Assembly (NCBI GenBank): GCA_023653025.1
Contig: JAMNXS010000022.1
Coordinates: forward strand, 1-39,129
Length of the DNA stretch: 39,129 nucleotides
From: Burkholderiaceae bacterium
Lineage (GTDB): Bacteria > Pseudomonadota > Gammaproteobacteria > Burkholderiales > Burkholderiaceae_D
Direction: 5' to 3'
Of the stretch, positions 15,939 to 24,308 are shown one piece after another. The first letter of the stretch is position 1, and every line of letters begins with the position of its first letter. The notes under the pieces were generated by a model, which was not told the DNA's origin, made no database searches, and saw only the letters and a list, made by a program, of their open reading frames with translations. The position numbers were made by a program, and so were the translations under genes.

Positions 15939-16694
15939 GCCGCCGCCTTTCGGCATGGCTGCAACCAATCCATCCCCCTGCCGGCTCTTGACCTTGCCCG
16001 TCAGGATGTCGCCGGCTTTCACGCCGGGCTTGTAGAAGGCGGCATTTTCCTCATTGTCGAAAGTGATATCGCTGGCGCCGACCGTGGCACCGGCAAAAGC
16101 GCCTTTGGTGTCGGTCCACACCACGACATCCCCACGGCCGCTGCCGGCTCCCTCCTTCGCGGTGTAGTTGGCTATCGTCAACCCGGCATCGGCATCCAGC
16201 GAGAACTTGTTATCCTGCCTGAAGTTCTTCAGCGCCTTGTCCGACATGAGCAACATGGCGACCGAACCCATCTCGACGCCGGCCTGAGCCCCGATACTGA
16301 TGCCACCCAGATTGTAGAACGCCGGGCCCATCCATTTGCCTTGGTCATTGACCATCAGGATGCCCTCGCCGCCGCTGCCGCCGATACCCAGTCCCGCCCT
16401 TGCGTAGTCAGGTACAAGCAATATGCCTTTGGCCTGGTGCATCATCGACTTCAGCTCGGGCTCGGATTCCATTCGTTTGATCAGGCGTGCCGCTTCTTTC
16501 ATCTGCTTGATCGTGTCCTGGTTTTCGCCCTTCTCGCTCCGCTGGCTGGCGCGGGCGGAATCGCCGGCCGTCTCGCCCGAAGCGTTGCTTTCGTTCTGCG
16601 TGATCAGATAGCGGTCGAGTTCAGGAGCAGCGTGGACGGTGCCTAGGGTCAGGGAGAGCAGGGTGGTGGTAACGAGGAGGCGGTGCTTACGCAT
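15870..16694 (-). CDS. Secreted SYLF-domain (Ysc84-like) lipid-binding protein
   Basis: The 274-residue protein has a signal peptide (MRKHRLLVTTTLLSLTLGTV, then HA), a polar linker of about 50 residues, then a SYLF domain: LKSMMHQAKGILLVPDYARA, GLGIGGSGGEGILMV, GISIGAQAGVEMGSVAMLLM and DADAGLTIANY. SYLF domains bind phosphoinositides in eukaryotes; bacterial members are abundant periplasmic or envelope proteins of unclear role. The tail is Ser/Gly-rich. GGAG 6 nt before the ATG at 16694 favours this start over one four codons upstream. It converges with the MscS gene with a 69-nt overlap. Confidence 0.85.
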   Translation of the reverse strand: MRKHRLLVTTTLLSLTLGTVHAAPELDRYLITQNESNASGETAGDSARASQRSEKGENQDTIKQMKEAARLIKRMESEPELKSMMHQAKGILLVPDYARAGLGIGGSGGEGILMVNDQGKWMGPAFYNLGGISIGAQAGVEMGSVAMLLMSDKALKNFRQDNKFSLDADAGLTIANYTAKEGAGSGRGDVVVWTDTKGAFAGATVGASDITFDNEENAAFYKPGVKAGDILTGKVKSRQGDGLVAAMPKGGGSSVGTSSGATEGSSDDSSIDEK

Positions 16695-16882
16695 GGGTAG
16701 CTCCATGAAGAAAAACGGCTCAAGCCGCGAATTCGTTCTGGAAGCAAGTGCGATACCAACCTGAACCCCGCCAAGCAGGAGGAGGGAGCGTCCCGCAAAA
16801 TGAAAAAACTACCGGAGCGTGCCCTACACGACACGCGCGAGAAGCCCGCCGCCGCCAGGACGCCTCCCTCGGGAAATTTTGA

Positions 16883-17398
16883 CTACTCGACCTTCCAACT
16901 ACCCGACTTACCGCCGTGCTTCTCCATCACGCGGATGTCGGTCATCACCATGCCGCGATCAATGGCCTTGCACATGTCGTAGATGGTGAGCAGGCCGACC
17001 TGGACGGCGGTCAGGGCTTCCATCTCGACGCCGGTCTTGCCGACGGTTTCGACTTGCGCGTTGCACATGATGCTACTGTCGGCTTCGTTGATCGTGAACT
17101 CGACCGCCACGCGCGTCAGGGCCAGCGGGTGGCACAGCGGTATCAGGTCGCTGGTGCGCTTGGCCGCCATGATGGCGGCGATGCGCGCGATGCCGAGCAC
17201 GTCGCCCTTTTTCGCGGTGCCGTCCATCACGACATCCAGCGTCTTGGGCTTCATCGAGATGGTGCCGCTGGCAATGGCCACGCGGTGCGTCTCCGATTTC
17301 GCGCCGACATCGACCATATGGGCCTGGCCGCCGTCGTCGAAGTGGGTCAGGCCGCCGTTCACATCGTGCGTGCGCGTGCTGGTCTTGTGTGTGCTCAT
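16883..17398 (-). CDS. moaC: Cyclic pyranopterin monophosphate synthase MoaC
   Basis: The 171-residue protein converts the MoaA product 3',8-cyclo-7,8-dihydro-GTP to cyclic pyranopterin monophosphate in molybdenum cofactor synthesis. The family patterns are present in order: [68 protein letters not shown] and the C-terminal MEKHGGKSG. Length is normal for a hexameric MoaC. It is divergent from the BepA-like protease gene (63 nt between starts); no other moa gene is in the window. Confidence 0.96.
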   Translation of the reverse strand: MSTHKTSTRTHDVNGGLTHFDDGGQAHMVDVGAKSETHRVAIASGTISMKPKTLDVVMDGTAKKGDVLGIARIAAIMAAKRTSDLIPLCHPLALTRVAVEFTINEADSSIMCNAQVETVGKTGVEMEALTAVQVGLLTIYDMCKAIDRGMVMTDIRVMEKHGGKSGSWKVE

Positions 17399-17449
17399 CG
17401 GAGAAAGGTATCAAACAGTTGGCCGGCGCGGCGGCCGACGGGTTGCGGG

Positions 17450-17455
17450 TATCAT
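17450..17455 (+). promoter_or_regulatory. Putative -10 element of the BepA-like gene
   Basis: TATCAT is followed by 6 nt and then the ATG at 17462, with no Shine-Dalgarno sequence between. This suits a leaderless transcript; no convincing -35 box is seen. Confidence 0.25.
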
Positions 17456-17461
17456 AGCATT

Positions 17462-18997
17462 ATGAGTTTGCCTGTCCGTCACCGCCTGCTTTCTCCGCTG
17501 CTGCGCGCCGTTGCGGCCGCGACATTGCTGCTGTCGTCCCCTGCGCTGCTGTCGCCGACGCTGCTGCACGCTCAGGCCCTGCCCAGCATCGGCGGCGGCG
17601 ACGGGGAAGAGCTGTCGCCGCTGATGGAGCGGCGGATCGGCGAGCAGGCGATGACCAACATCCGCCGCGACCCGGATTATCTCGACGATCTCGTTATCCT
17701 CGATTTCCTCAACCAGTTCGGCGGCACGTTGCTGTCGTCGACGCCGAATGCGCGCGGCGATGCCGGTTACGATTTTTTCTTCTTCGCGGTGCGCGACCCG
17801 TCGCTGAATGCCTTTGCGCTGCCCGGCGGCTTCATCGGTGTGCATACCGGCCTGCTGCTCGCCTCGCAGACCGAATCCGAACTCGCGTCGGTAATGGCGC
17901 ACGAGATCGGCCACGTGTCGCAGCGGCACATCGCGCGCATGATCGGCAACCAGAAACAGGATGCGCTGCTGCCGCTGGCCGGGCTGCTGCTGGCGGCCCT
18001 GGCCGCGCGCACCAGTCCGGATCTGGCCGCGGCCGCGATGATGGGCGGCACCGGGCTGGCGGCCCAGCGGCAGCTGAGTTTCGGTCGCGATGCCGAGCGC
18101 GAGGCCGACCGCGTCGGCGTCGCGCTGCTCAACGACGCCGGTTTCGAGGTCAACGGCATGGTCAGTTTCTTCGGCCGGCTGCAGGCCGTCGGCCGCAACC
18201 GTACCGACAACGTCCCGTCCTACCTGCGTACCCATCCATTGACGACCGAGCGTATCGCCGACATCGAGGCCAGGATACGCAACATGCCGTACCGGCAACG
18301 TGTCGATAGCCTTGATTTTGCCTTCGTCAAAGCGCGTGCCCGCGTGCTGCAGAACGATTCGGCGCAGGGGTTGCGCGATGCCGCCGCGTACTTCGAAGAC
18401 CTGTCGCGGCAAGGCGCCCGGTCGCAGGTGCTCGGCGCGCGCTACGGGCTGGCGATGGTGGCGTTACGCCAGCGCGATGCGGCGCGCGCAAAAACATTGG
18501 TCGACGCGATCCATGCCGAGATGGCGCGCCAGCCCGCCTTGCCGATCTCGCCCGTCATGAAAAGTATGGACATCGATGTCCTACTCGCCGGCGGCGAGGC
18601 CGCGAAGGCGCTCGACGTGTCGCAGGAGGGGCGCAACCGTTTCCCGCTGTCGCGCGCGCTGACCATGCGTCATGCCGACGCGTTGCTGGCCGCCGGGCGT
18701 AAGGACGATGCGGTGGCCTTCCTGCGCGACCAGTCGCAGATTTACCGCACCGATGCCGGCGTGCAGCGCGCGCTGGCCCGCGCCTATGCCGAGCAGGGCA
18801 AGCAGGCGCTGCAGCACATGACGCTGGCCGAGCATTACGCGCTGATGGGTGCGTTGCCGGCGGCATTGGAGCAATTGCGGATTGCGCGCGGCGCGGCCGA
18901 CGCGACCTTCTACGACCAGGCCGTCATCGATGCCCGCGAGCGGGAATTGCAGGCGAGCTGGCGCGAGATATCGGGCAAGGGGAACAACCGGCGGTGA
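17462..18997 (+). CDS. M48 family metalloprotease, BepA-like periplasmic protein
   Basis: The 511-residue protein has a signal peptide (about residues 1-38, ending near LLHAQA), an M48 peptidase domain with MAHEIGHVSQRH (His147, Glu148, His151) and the third zinc ligand Glu214 in EREADRVG, and a helical TPR-like C-terminal half from about residue 310. This is the layout of BepA (YfgC), which in E. coli acts in the periplasm on stalled LptD and BamA and supports outer-membrane assembly. LPGGFIGVHTGLL is another M48 pattern. The ATG follows a -10-like motif at once. It ends 29 nt before a repeat array. Confidence 0.88.
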   Translation: MSLPVRHRLLSPLLRAVAAATLLLSSPALLSPTLLHAQALPSIGGGDGEELSPLMERRIGEQAMTNIRRDPDYLDDLVILDFLNQFGGTLLSSTPNARGDAGYDFFFFAVRDPSLNAFALPGGFIGVHTGLLLASQTESELASVMAHEIGHVSQRHIARMIGNQKQDALLPLAGLLLAALAARTSPDLAAAAMMGGTGLAAQRQLSFGRDAEREADRVGVALLNDAGFEVNGMVSFFGRLQAVGRNRTDNVPSYLRTHPLTTERIADIEARIRNMPYRQRVDSLDFAFVKARARVLQNDSAQGLRDAAAYFEDLSRQGARSQVLGARYGLAMVALRQRDAARAKTLVDAIHAEMARQPALPISPVMKSMDIDVLLAGGEAAKALDVSQEGRNRFPLSRALTMRHADALLAAGRKDDAVAFLRDQSQIYRTDAGVQRALARAYAEQGKQALQHMTLAEHYALMGALPAALEQLRIARGAADATFYDQAVIDARERELQASWREISGKGNNRR

Positions 18998-19026
18998 GGG
19001 GACGGTGTGGTGGGTTTGCGGAGGGA

Positions 19027-19305
19027 TGGCGGATTTCGCCTGCGGCTCTATCCGCCCTACGGTTCAACCGGTCAACGTACCGTAGGGAAGATAGAGCCGC
19101 AGTCAATGTGCCGTAGGGCGGATAGAGCCGCAGGCGAAATCCGCCGAACGACGACAGCCAGTGCCGTAGGGCGGATAGAGCCGCAGGCGAAATCCGCCGA
19201 ACGACGACAGCCAGTGCCGTAGGGCGGATAGAGCCGCAGGCGAAATCCGCCGAGCGACGACAGCCAGTGCCGTAGGGCGGATAGAGCCGCAGGCGAAATC
19301 CGCCG
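19027..19305. repeat. REP-like array 3: five units of the GCC/GGC subtype plus one degenerate copy
   Basis: A reverse unit (19027-19061) faces four forward units at 19112-19146, 19165-19199, 19218-19252 and 19271-19305, with an exact 53-bp period. A decayed copy lies at 19081-19104. All full units have the inner sequence GCCGCAGGC rather than GCGCAGC. The array separates convergent genes, and nothing else is visible between 18998 and 19343. Confidence 0.94.
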
Positions 19306-19343
19306 AACGACGACAGCCAGCTTCACGTCAATCCGCCATGCAC

Positions 19344-19946
19344 TCAACGCCCGTCCTGCAAACTCGCCGGACTGGCCACGAACCCGAACTGCTCGCCCGG
19401 CGAAGCTGCCCGCAACGGGCGCACCGCCACCCGACTTCCGTCCAGCTGTAACTGCAACTCCTCCTGCATCGCCTCGAGCCAGTCGAGCAGCCGCGCGTCG
19501 TCGAGTGCCTGCCCGTCCCGCCGCAGCAGCGGCAGGCATTCCGCCAGGTCGCGATCGTCCACCATCGCCACCTTGCCCGCGCCTTCCAGCAAGAGCCGGC
19601 CGTCCCGCGTGATCCAGCCCGCCTCGATGGGGGCGAAGGGCGCGCCGTCGTGCGTCACGAAGCCTTGGCCGGGGTCGGTGCGGGCGACGAAGGGCGTGGC
19701 TTCGAGTTCTACGTAGACCCGCTGCGGGCCGTTCTGAAAATACCAGGCGCTGCGCTCGTCGCGCAGATAGTTGCGGTAGATGAAGGACAGCAGCGCCGGA
19801 TGGCGGATCACGTCGCCCGCCGCGCCGGCGGCCTGCGCCGCCTCGTCGCGCATGCGAAACGCGCCGCGCGCATCGAGCGCTAGCCAGCCGTAGCAGTGCG
19901 GCACGTTCGGCCACTTCGTCATGGCCTGCCTGACGATTTCGTCCAT
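19344..19946 (-). CDS. Conserved hypothetical protein, about 200 residues
   Basis: The 200-residue soluble protein begins MDEIVRQAMTKWPNVPHCYG and has WLALDARGAFRMRDE, a YRNYLRDERSAWYFQNGPQ segment, and a later EAGWITRDGRLLLEGAG. I recognise the style of a DUF of unknown function found in betaproteobacteria but cannot name it. No signal peptide or membrane helix is present. Codon use fits the genome and the frame is free of stops for 200 codons, so I take it as real. It is the first gene of a possible transcript running left into a repeat array. Alternative start at 19922 (MTKWPN). Confidence 0.72.
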   Translation of the reverse strand: MDEIVRQAMTKWPNVPHCYGWLALDARGAFRMRDEAAQAAGAAGDVIRHPALLSFIYRNYLRDERSAWYFQNGPQRVYVELEATPFVARTDPGQGFVTHDGAPFAPIEAGWITRDGRLLLEGAGKVAMVDDRDLAECLPLLRRDGQALDDARLLDWLEAMQEELQLQLDGSRVAVRPLRAASPGEQFGFVASPASLQDGR

Positions 19947-19987
19947 CGTGTCTGTCTTGCGTTCGAGATCTTGCGGTTGGCCGCCGC

Positions 19988-20977
19988 TCAGGCGGCCGTC
20001 AGCCCGCTTCCCTGTTTCAGCTGGGCCTGTTCCGACAGGAAGCGGACGATGCGGCGCGGCAGCCAGTCCAGCGAGCCGGGCAGCCGGCCGCTGACGAACC
20101 CGACATGCCCTCCCTGCGAAGGATACTCCAGGATCACCGCATCGGAGGCGCGGCGCGGCAGATGGCGCGCGGGAAGGAAGGGATCGTTGCGCGCATTCAG
20201 CACCAGCGTCGGCACCGTGATCGATTCGAGCACATGCCTGGCGCTTGCGCGATGCCAGTAATCATCGGTGTCGCGGAAGCCGTGCAGCGGCGCGGTCACG
20301 ACATTGTCGAATTCATGGAGGTTGCGCGCGGCCAGCATGCGCTCGCGGTCGAACAGGCCCGGGTGCTGCGCGAGCTTGGCGACGCATTTCGGCTTCAGGG
20401 TCTGCAGGAAACTGCGCGTGTAGATCATGTTGAGGCCGCTCGACAGCGCCGCGCCGCCGGCGGCAAGGTCGAGCGGCGCCGAAATCGCTACCGCGGCCTC
20501 GATGAAGCCGGCGTCTTCTTCGCGCGTGCCGAGCCAGCGCAGCAGGGCATTGCCGCCCAGCGAGACGCCGGCCGCGAACAGGTTCGATGCGTTGCGCGCT
20601 AACGGGTGCAGGGCAAGGCGGCCGAGCATCCAGTCGATTTCGTCGGCGTCGCCGGAATGGTAGAAGCGCGGCGCCCGGTTCAACTCGCCGGAGCAGCCGC
20701 GAAAATGCGGCACCGCGCCCGACCAGCCGAGCGACTCGATGTGCGTCAGCAATGAACGCGCATAGTGGCTGGACGACGAGCCCTCGAGGCCGTGGAACAG
20801 CACCAGCAAGGGCTTGCCGGGCAGGCCTTCGACGAAGTCGACATCGACAAAGTCGCCGTCCGGCGTGTCCCAGCGTTCGCGCTTGAGCGTGACCTCGGGC
20901 CGGCGGATCAGCTTGGCCGGGTAGATAGTCTGCAGGTGGCCGCCGGGCAGCCAGGCGGGCGCGATGTAGTCGCTCAT
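19988..20977 (-). CDS. YheT-type alpha/beta hydrolase
   Basis: The 329-residue protein begins MSDYIAPAWLPGGHLQTIYP, the YheT family pattern, and has LVLFHGLEGSSSSHYARS (oxyanion region), GVSLGGNALLRWLG with the nucleophile Ser, an Asp in ARNDPFLP, and the catalytic His in GGHVGF. YheT-like proteins are serine hydrolases related to EMB8; their substrate is not known in bacteria. The open frame runs further upstream, but the GWLPGGHLQT-type family start decides for the ATG at 20977. The upstream NTF2-like gene ends 14 nt before it, so the two are probably cotranscribed. Confidence 0.88.
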   Translation of the reverse strand: MSDYIAPAWLPGGHLQTIYPAKLIRRPEVTLKRERWDTPDGDFVDVDFVEGLPGKPLLVLFHGLEGSSSSHYARSLLTHIESLGWSGAVPHFRGCSGELNRAPRFYHSGDADEIDWMLGRLALHPLARNASNLFAAGVSLGGNALLRWLGTREEDAGFIEAAVAISAPLDLAAGGAALSSGLNMIYTRSFLQTLKPKCVAKLAQHPGLFDRERMLAARNLHEFDNVVTAPLHGFRDTDDYWHRASARHVLESITVPTLVLNARNDPFLPARHLPRRASDAVILEYPSQGGHVGFVSGRLPGSLDWLPRRIVRFLSEQAQLKQGSGLTAA

Positions 20978-20991
20978 GCGCGCCCCCGGGC

Positions 20992-21426
20992 TCAGTGCAG
21001 CACGCCCTGCGGGGCGGCGGTCTCGGGCGGCCGTCCGGCGGCGATCGACGCATGATGCGAGACGATGCGCCAGCCTTGCGGAGTCTTCAGGTAGACGTTC
21101 GTGGCGAGGATGTGCGCTTCCTGCCAGTCGGGGTCGTTGGGGGTCTTCACTTCCTCGACCAGGCTGTGTACCGCGCAGGTCATGTTCTTGGCCACGTGCA
21201 GCTGGCGCGGACGGATGAGGACCGGGCCGCGCTCGAAGATCATCCGGTAAGACTCGCGAATGGCCGCGTGGCCGTGCAGCCGCGGCGCACCCGGATGTAC
21301 GCAGAAGATTTCTTCGTCGTCGGCCCACAGCGCCATCATGGCGTCGAGGTCGGCCCGCGCGAGCGCGTCATAGAACGCGAGTTCGACGTCGTCGGCGCTG
21401 GCGATGGGGGTGGTGGACAGGGGCAT
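20992..21426 (-). CDS. NTF2-like (SnoaL/DUF4440) family protein
   Basis: The 144-residue protein has ADDVELAFYDALARADLDAM, WADDEEIFCVHPGAPRLHG and a C-terminal KTPQGWRIVSHHAS segment, the conserved order of NTF2-like small cone-shaped proteins (nuclear transport factor 2 family). Members bind small hydrophobic ligands or act as isomerases; none is predictable here. It is 14 nt upstream of the YheT gene on the same strand. Confidence 0.85.
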   Translation of the reverse strand: MPLSTTPIASADDVELAFYDALARADLDAMMALWADDEEIFCVHPGAPRLHGHAAIRESYRMIFERGPVLIRPRQLHVAKNMTCAVHSLVEEVKTPNDPDWQEAHILATNVYLKTPQGWRIVSHHASIAAGRPPETAAPQGVLH

Positions 21427-21444
21427 GGTGAGATGGGTTCATTG

Positions 21445-21527
21445 CGGCGGGTTTCGCTTCGCTCTACCCGCCCTACGAACGACAGATGGATACCATAGGG
21501 CGGGTAGAGCCGCAGGCGAAACCCGCC
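21445..21527. repeat. REP-like array 4: inverted pair, GGGT/ACCC subtype
   Basis: A reverse unit (21445-21477, inner GCTTCGC) faces a forward unit (21494-21527, inner GCCGCAGGC). Both have outer arms GCGGGT and ACCCGC. The pair lies in the gap between two leftward genes, 19 nt past the stop of the zinc-finger gene. Confidence 0.92.
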
Positions 21528-21546
21528 TTCAACTCGATGAACCCGT

Positions 21547-21744
21547 TCAATGCGGATGCCCGCCGTGCGCGCCCGGCTTGAGCCGGTACACGGTGCTGCA
21601 GTACGGGCATTTCGCCTCGCCGTTGGCGGCGAAGTCGAGGAACACGCGCGGGTGCGAGGACCAGACCGGCATCGCCTTGTGCGGGCAGAACGCCGGCAGG
21701 TCGGTGCTGTCGAGTTCAACGGCGGCTTGCGCTTGCTGGGTCAT
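21547..21744 (-). CDS. CHCC-type zinc-finger protein
   Basis: The 65-residue protein has Cys20, His31, Cys46 and Cys49 (CPHKAMPVWSSHPRVFLDF, then CPYCSTVY), the zf-CHCC pattern. Eukaryotic members include the mitochondrial complex I assembly protein NDUFS6; the bacterial ones are small zinc-binding proteins of unknown role. GGAG lies 6 nt before the ATG. It is 23 nt downstream of ilvE on the same strand, so the two are probably cotranscribed, a gene pair seen in many Burkholderiales. Confidence 0.88.
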   Translation of the reverse strand: MTQQAQAAVELDSTDLPAFCPHKAMPVWSSHPRVFLDFAANGEAKCPYCSTVYRLKPGAHGGHPH

Positions 21745-21767
21745 CTCGCACTCCTTCGATCGGGGTT

Positions 21768-22688
21768 TCAGACGTGGGTGAGCCAGTGGCTGTACTGGCC
21801 GGCCTTGCCGCCGACGACGTCGAAGAACAGCGACTGCAGCTTCTCCGTGACCGGGCCGCGGCTACCGATACCGATCTGGCGATTGTCGAGCTCGCGGATC
21901 GGCGTGATCTCGGCGGCGGTGCCGGTGAAGAAGGCTTCGTCCGCGCAGTAGATCTCGTCGCGCGTGATGCGCTTTTCGATCACGGCGATGTCGAGGTCGC
22001 GCGCCATCGTCAGCACCGCATCGCGCGTGATGCCGTCAAGGCAGCTGGCGAGGTCGGGCGTGTAGATCTTGCCGTTCTTGATGATGAACACGTTCTCGCC
22101 GGCGCCTTCGGATACGTAGCCGTCGGTGTCGAGCAGCAGCGCCTCGTCATAGCCTTCGGCGGTTACTTCCTGGTTGGCGAGGATGGAGTTGATGTAGTAG
22201 CCGCTGGCTTTCGCGCGCACCATCGACACGTTCACGTGGTGGCGGGTGAACGACGAGGTCTTGACGCGGATGCCGCGCTTCAGGCCGTCTTCGCCGAGGT
22301 AGGCGCCCCACGGCCAGGCGGCGATGCCGACGTGGATGGTGTTGCCGCGCGCGGACACGCCCATCTTCTCCGAGCCGATCCAGACCAGCGGACGCAGGTA
22401 GCAGGATTCCAGCCGGTTGGCGCGCACGACTTCCTTCTGCGCCTCCATCAGCGTCTCGATGTCGAACGGGATTGCCATCTGGAAGATCTTGGCCGAGTTG
22501 AACAGGCGCTGCGTGTGCTCCTGCAGACGGAAGATCGCGGTGCCGTCCACCGTCTTGTAGGCGCGCACACCCTCGAACACCGCCATGCCGTAATGCAGGC
22601 TGTGCGTGAGCATATGCAGGTTGGCATCGCGCCAGTCGACGAGTTGGCCGTCTTTCCAGATTTTGCCGTCGCGGTCAGCCATGGACAT
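21768..22688 (-). CDS. ilvE: Branched-chain amino-acid aminotransferase IlvE
   Basis: The 306-residue class IV PLP-dependent aminotransferase makes and breaks down Leu, Ile and Val. HSLHYGMAVFEGVRAY, the PLP-binding Lys160 in VRAKASGYYINS, and SEGAGENVFIIKNG are characteristic. Its length is normal. GGAG 8 nt before the ATG at 22688 favours this start; another ATG lies two codons on. It is divergent from azlC, which with azlD encodes a branched-chain amino-acid exporter, so the metabolic themes match. Confidence 0.96.
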   Translation of the reverse strand: MSMADRDGKIWKDGQLVDWRDANLHMLTHSLHYGMAVFEGVRAYKTVDGTAIFRLQEHTQRLFNSAKIFQMAIPFDIETLMEAQKEVVRANRLESCYLRPLVWIGSEKMGVSARGNTIHVGIAAWPWGAYLGEDGLKRGIRVKTSSFTRHHVNVSMVRAKASGYYINSILANQEVTAEGYDEALLLDTDGYVSEGAGENVFIIKNGKIYTPDLASCLDGITRDAVLTMARDLDIAVIEKRITRDEIYCADEAFFTGTAAEITPIRELDNRQIGIGSRGPVTEKLQSLFFDVVGGKAGQYSHWLTHV

Positions 22689-22837
22689 GTCAGGTTCTCC
22701 AATAACAGTGAGTGTTGCAAAGCGGGGATTTTAGCGGATTCACTGCCCGTCGCGGCTTGCTCGCTAGAATATCGGTTTTTCCGTTTGCCGCATCCGCGCT
22801 GCGAAGGCCGTCCCGGCCCCGCCCGACCACCGATCCC

Positions 22838-23581
22838 ATGACCGAGACCGCTCCTGATTCCCGCCCGCGCGACGACCGCGAGCGCTCGGCCTTCTGGGAT
22901 GCCGTGCGCATCAGCATGCAGACCGTTCCCGGGCTGTTCGCCTGGGGCGCGGTGACCGGCATGGCAATGGTGCAGTCCGGCCTGTCGCTATGGCAGTCGC
23001 TGCTGATGACGCTGGTGGTCTATGCCGGTTCCGCGCAGCTGGCCGCGCTGCCCCTGATCGCGGCCGGCGCGCCGCTGGGCGTGATCGTGTTCACCGCGCT
23101 GATGGTCAACCTGCGTTTCGTGATCTTCAGCGCCGTCATCGGCCCACATTTCCGGCATCTGCCGTGGCCGAAGCGCCTCTGGTACGGTTACCAGACCGTG
23201 GACCTCGTAATGGCGTTTTTCCCGCAGCGCTACCCGGCCCACACGGTCGACCGCCCGGCGGGCAAGCTGGGCTACCTGCGCGGCCTGGTCGTGCCGAACT
23301 GGTGGGCCTGGCAACTTGGCACGCTGGCGGGCATCCTGCTCGCCAGCCAGATTCCGCCGAGCTGGGGCGTGGGCTTCGCCGGCTCGCTGGCGCTGCTGGC
23401 GATGACGATCCCGCTGGTGAAGAGTCGTCCGACCGTGGCCGGCGTCATCGTCTCCGGCGGCGTGGCCGTCGCCGCGGCCGGCTGGCCCTACCGGCTCGGC
23501 CTGCTGCTGGCCATTGTGCTGGGCATTGCGACGGCGGTGGCGGTCGAGCAGGCACTGGCAAAGCGGGAGGCGAAGCCATGA
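22838..23581 (+). CDS. azlC: AzlC family branched-chain amino-acid exporter, large subunit
   Basis: The 247-residue membrane protein has about seven hydrophobic segments and the AzlC pattern: TVPGLFAWGAVTGMAM, VVYAGSAQLAALPLIAAGA and FTALMVNLRFVIFSA. AzlC with AzlD exports branched-chain amino acids and analogues. Upstream open sequence is not conserved; the ATG at 22838 is the first plausible one. A TAGAAT motif lies about 70 nt upstream. It overlaps azlD by ATGA. Confidence 0.92.
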   Translation: MTETAPDSRPRDDRERSAFWDAVRISMQTVPGLFAWGAVTGMAMVQSGLSLWQSLLMTLVVYAGSAQLAALPLIAAGAPLGVIVFTALMVNLRFVIFSAVIGPHFRHLPWPKRLWYGYQTVDLVMAFFPQRYPAHTVDRPAGKLGYLRGLVVPNWWAWQLGTLAGILLASQIPPSWGVGFAGSLALLAMTIPLVKSRPTVAGVIVSGGVAVAAAGWPYRLGLLLAIVLGIATAVAVEQALAKREAKP

Positions 23582-23901
23582 GCGACCTGCACTTCGTGCT
23601 GTTGATCGCCCTGATGACGCTGACCACGGTCGTCACCCGCAGTTTCTTCTTCATGCTCGGCGGCGCGCGCCGCATGCCCGGCTGGCTGCAGAAGTCGCTC
23701 GGCTACGTGCCGGCCGTCGCGCTGTCGGCCATCCTCGCGCCGGACCTGCTGCTGTCCGGCGGCGTGCTGGTCGAGCCGTGGCAGAACATCCGGCTGCTGG
23801 CGGCCGTGGCCGCGACCGCGTTTTTCCTCGCCACCCGGCATTTGTTGGGGACGCTGGTGGTCGGGATGGTGTGCTACACGGCGCTGCGCCTGGTGTTTTG
23901 A
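23578..23901 (+). CDS. azlD: AzlD family branched-chain amino-acid exporter, small subunit
   Basis: The 107-residue protein has three or four membrane helices. TTVVTRSFFFMLGG near the N-terminus and YVPAVALSAILAPDLLL after it are characteristic of AzlD. Its start overlaps the azlC stop, so the subunits are coupled. It ends 8 nt before repeat array 5. Confidence 0.9.
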   Translation: MSDLHFVLLIALMTLTTVVTRSFFFMLGGARRMPGWLQKSLGYVPAVALSAILAPDLLLSGGVLVEPWQNIRLLAAVAATAFFLATRHLLGTLVVGMVCYTALRLVF

Positions 23902-23909
23902 CGTTCGCG

Positions 23910-24207
23910 TGGCGGATTTCGCTGCGCTCTATCCGCCCTACAGGAACCACCCAGCCCTTCCCGAAGCCGTAGGGCGGATAGAGCGCAGCGAAATCCGCCA
24001 TGCATGCCGAGAGCCCCAGCCTCAGCCCCAGCCCCAGCCGAAACCGTAGGGCGGATAGAGCGCAGCGAAATCCGCCATGCATGCCGAGAGCAGTGGCCGT
24101 AGCCGAAACCGTAGGGCGGATAGAGCGCAGCGAAATCCGCCAAGCATGCCGAGAGCAGTGGCCGTAGCCGAAACCATAGGGCGGATAGAGCGCAGCGAAA
24201 CCCGCCA
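23910..24207. repeat. REP-like array 5: five units
   Basis: A reverse unit (23910-23941) faces forward units at 23968-24000, 24045-24077, 24110-24142 and 24175-24207. The last three repeat with a period of 65 bp. The last unit has an ACCCGCC arm with the unchanged GGCGGAT partner, one mismatch in the stem. The array sits between azlD and pgk; 24208-24308 holds the pgk promoter region. Confidence 0.94.
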
Positions 24208-24270
24208 TCCCGACAGCCGACCCCGAACCCATGCTCATGTGGCAATGGTTTTCCCGATCTGCCCCTGCGG

Positions 24271-24276
24271 TAAAAT
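24271..24276 (+). promoter_or_regulatory. Possible -10 element of the pgk operon
   Basis: TAAAAT stands 32 nt before the pgk ATG, downstream of the repeat array, within a short AT-rich island. The -35 region is not convincing. Confidence 0.3.
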
Positions 24277-24308
24277 AACGGGCTTCCAATCTGTCGCCGT
24301 TCCCCGCC

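Noticed and set aside
19988-21328. 446-residue version of the YheT hydrolase
   Set aside because: The extra N-terminal 117 codons run antiparallel in frame through the NTF2-like gene and have no family similarity; the family start is at 20977.
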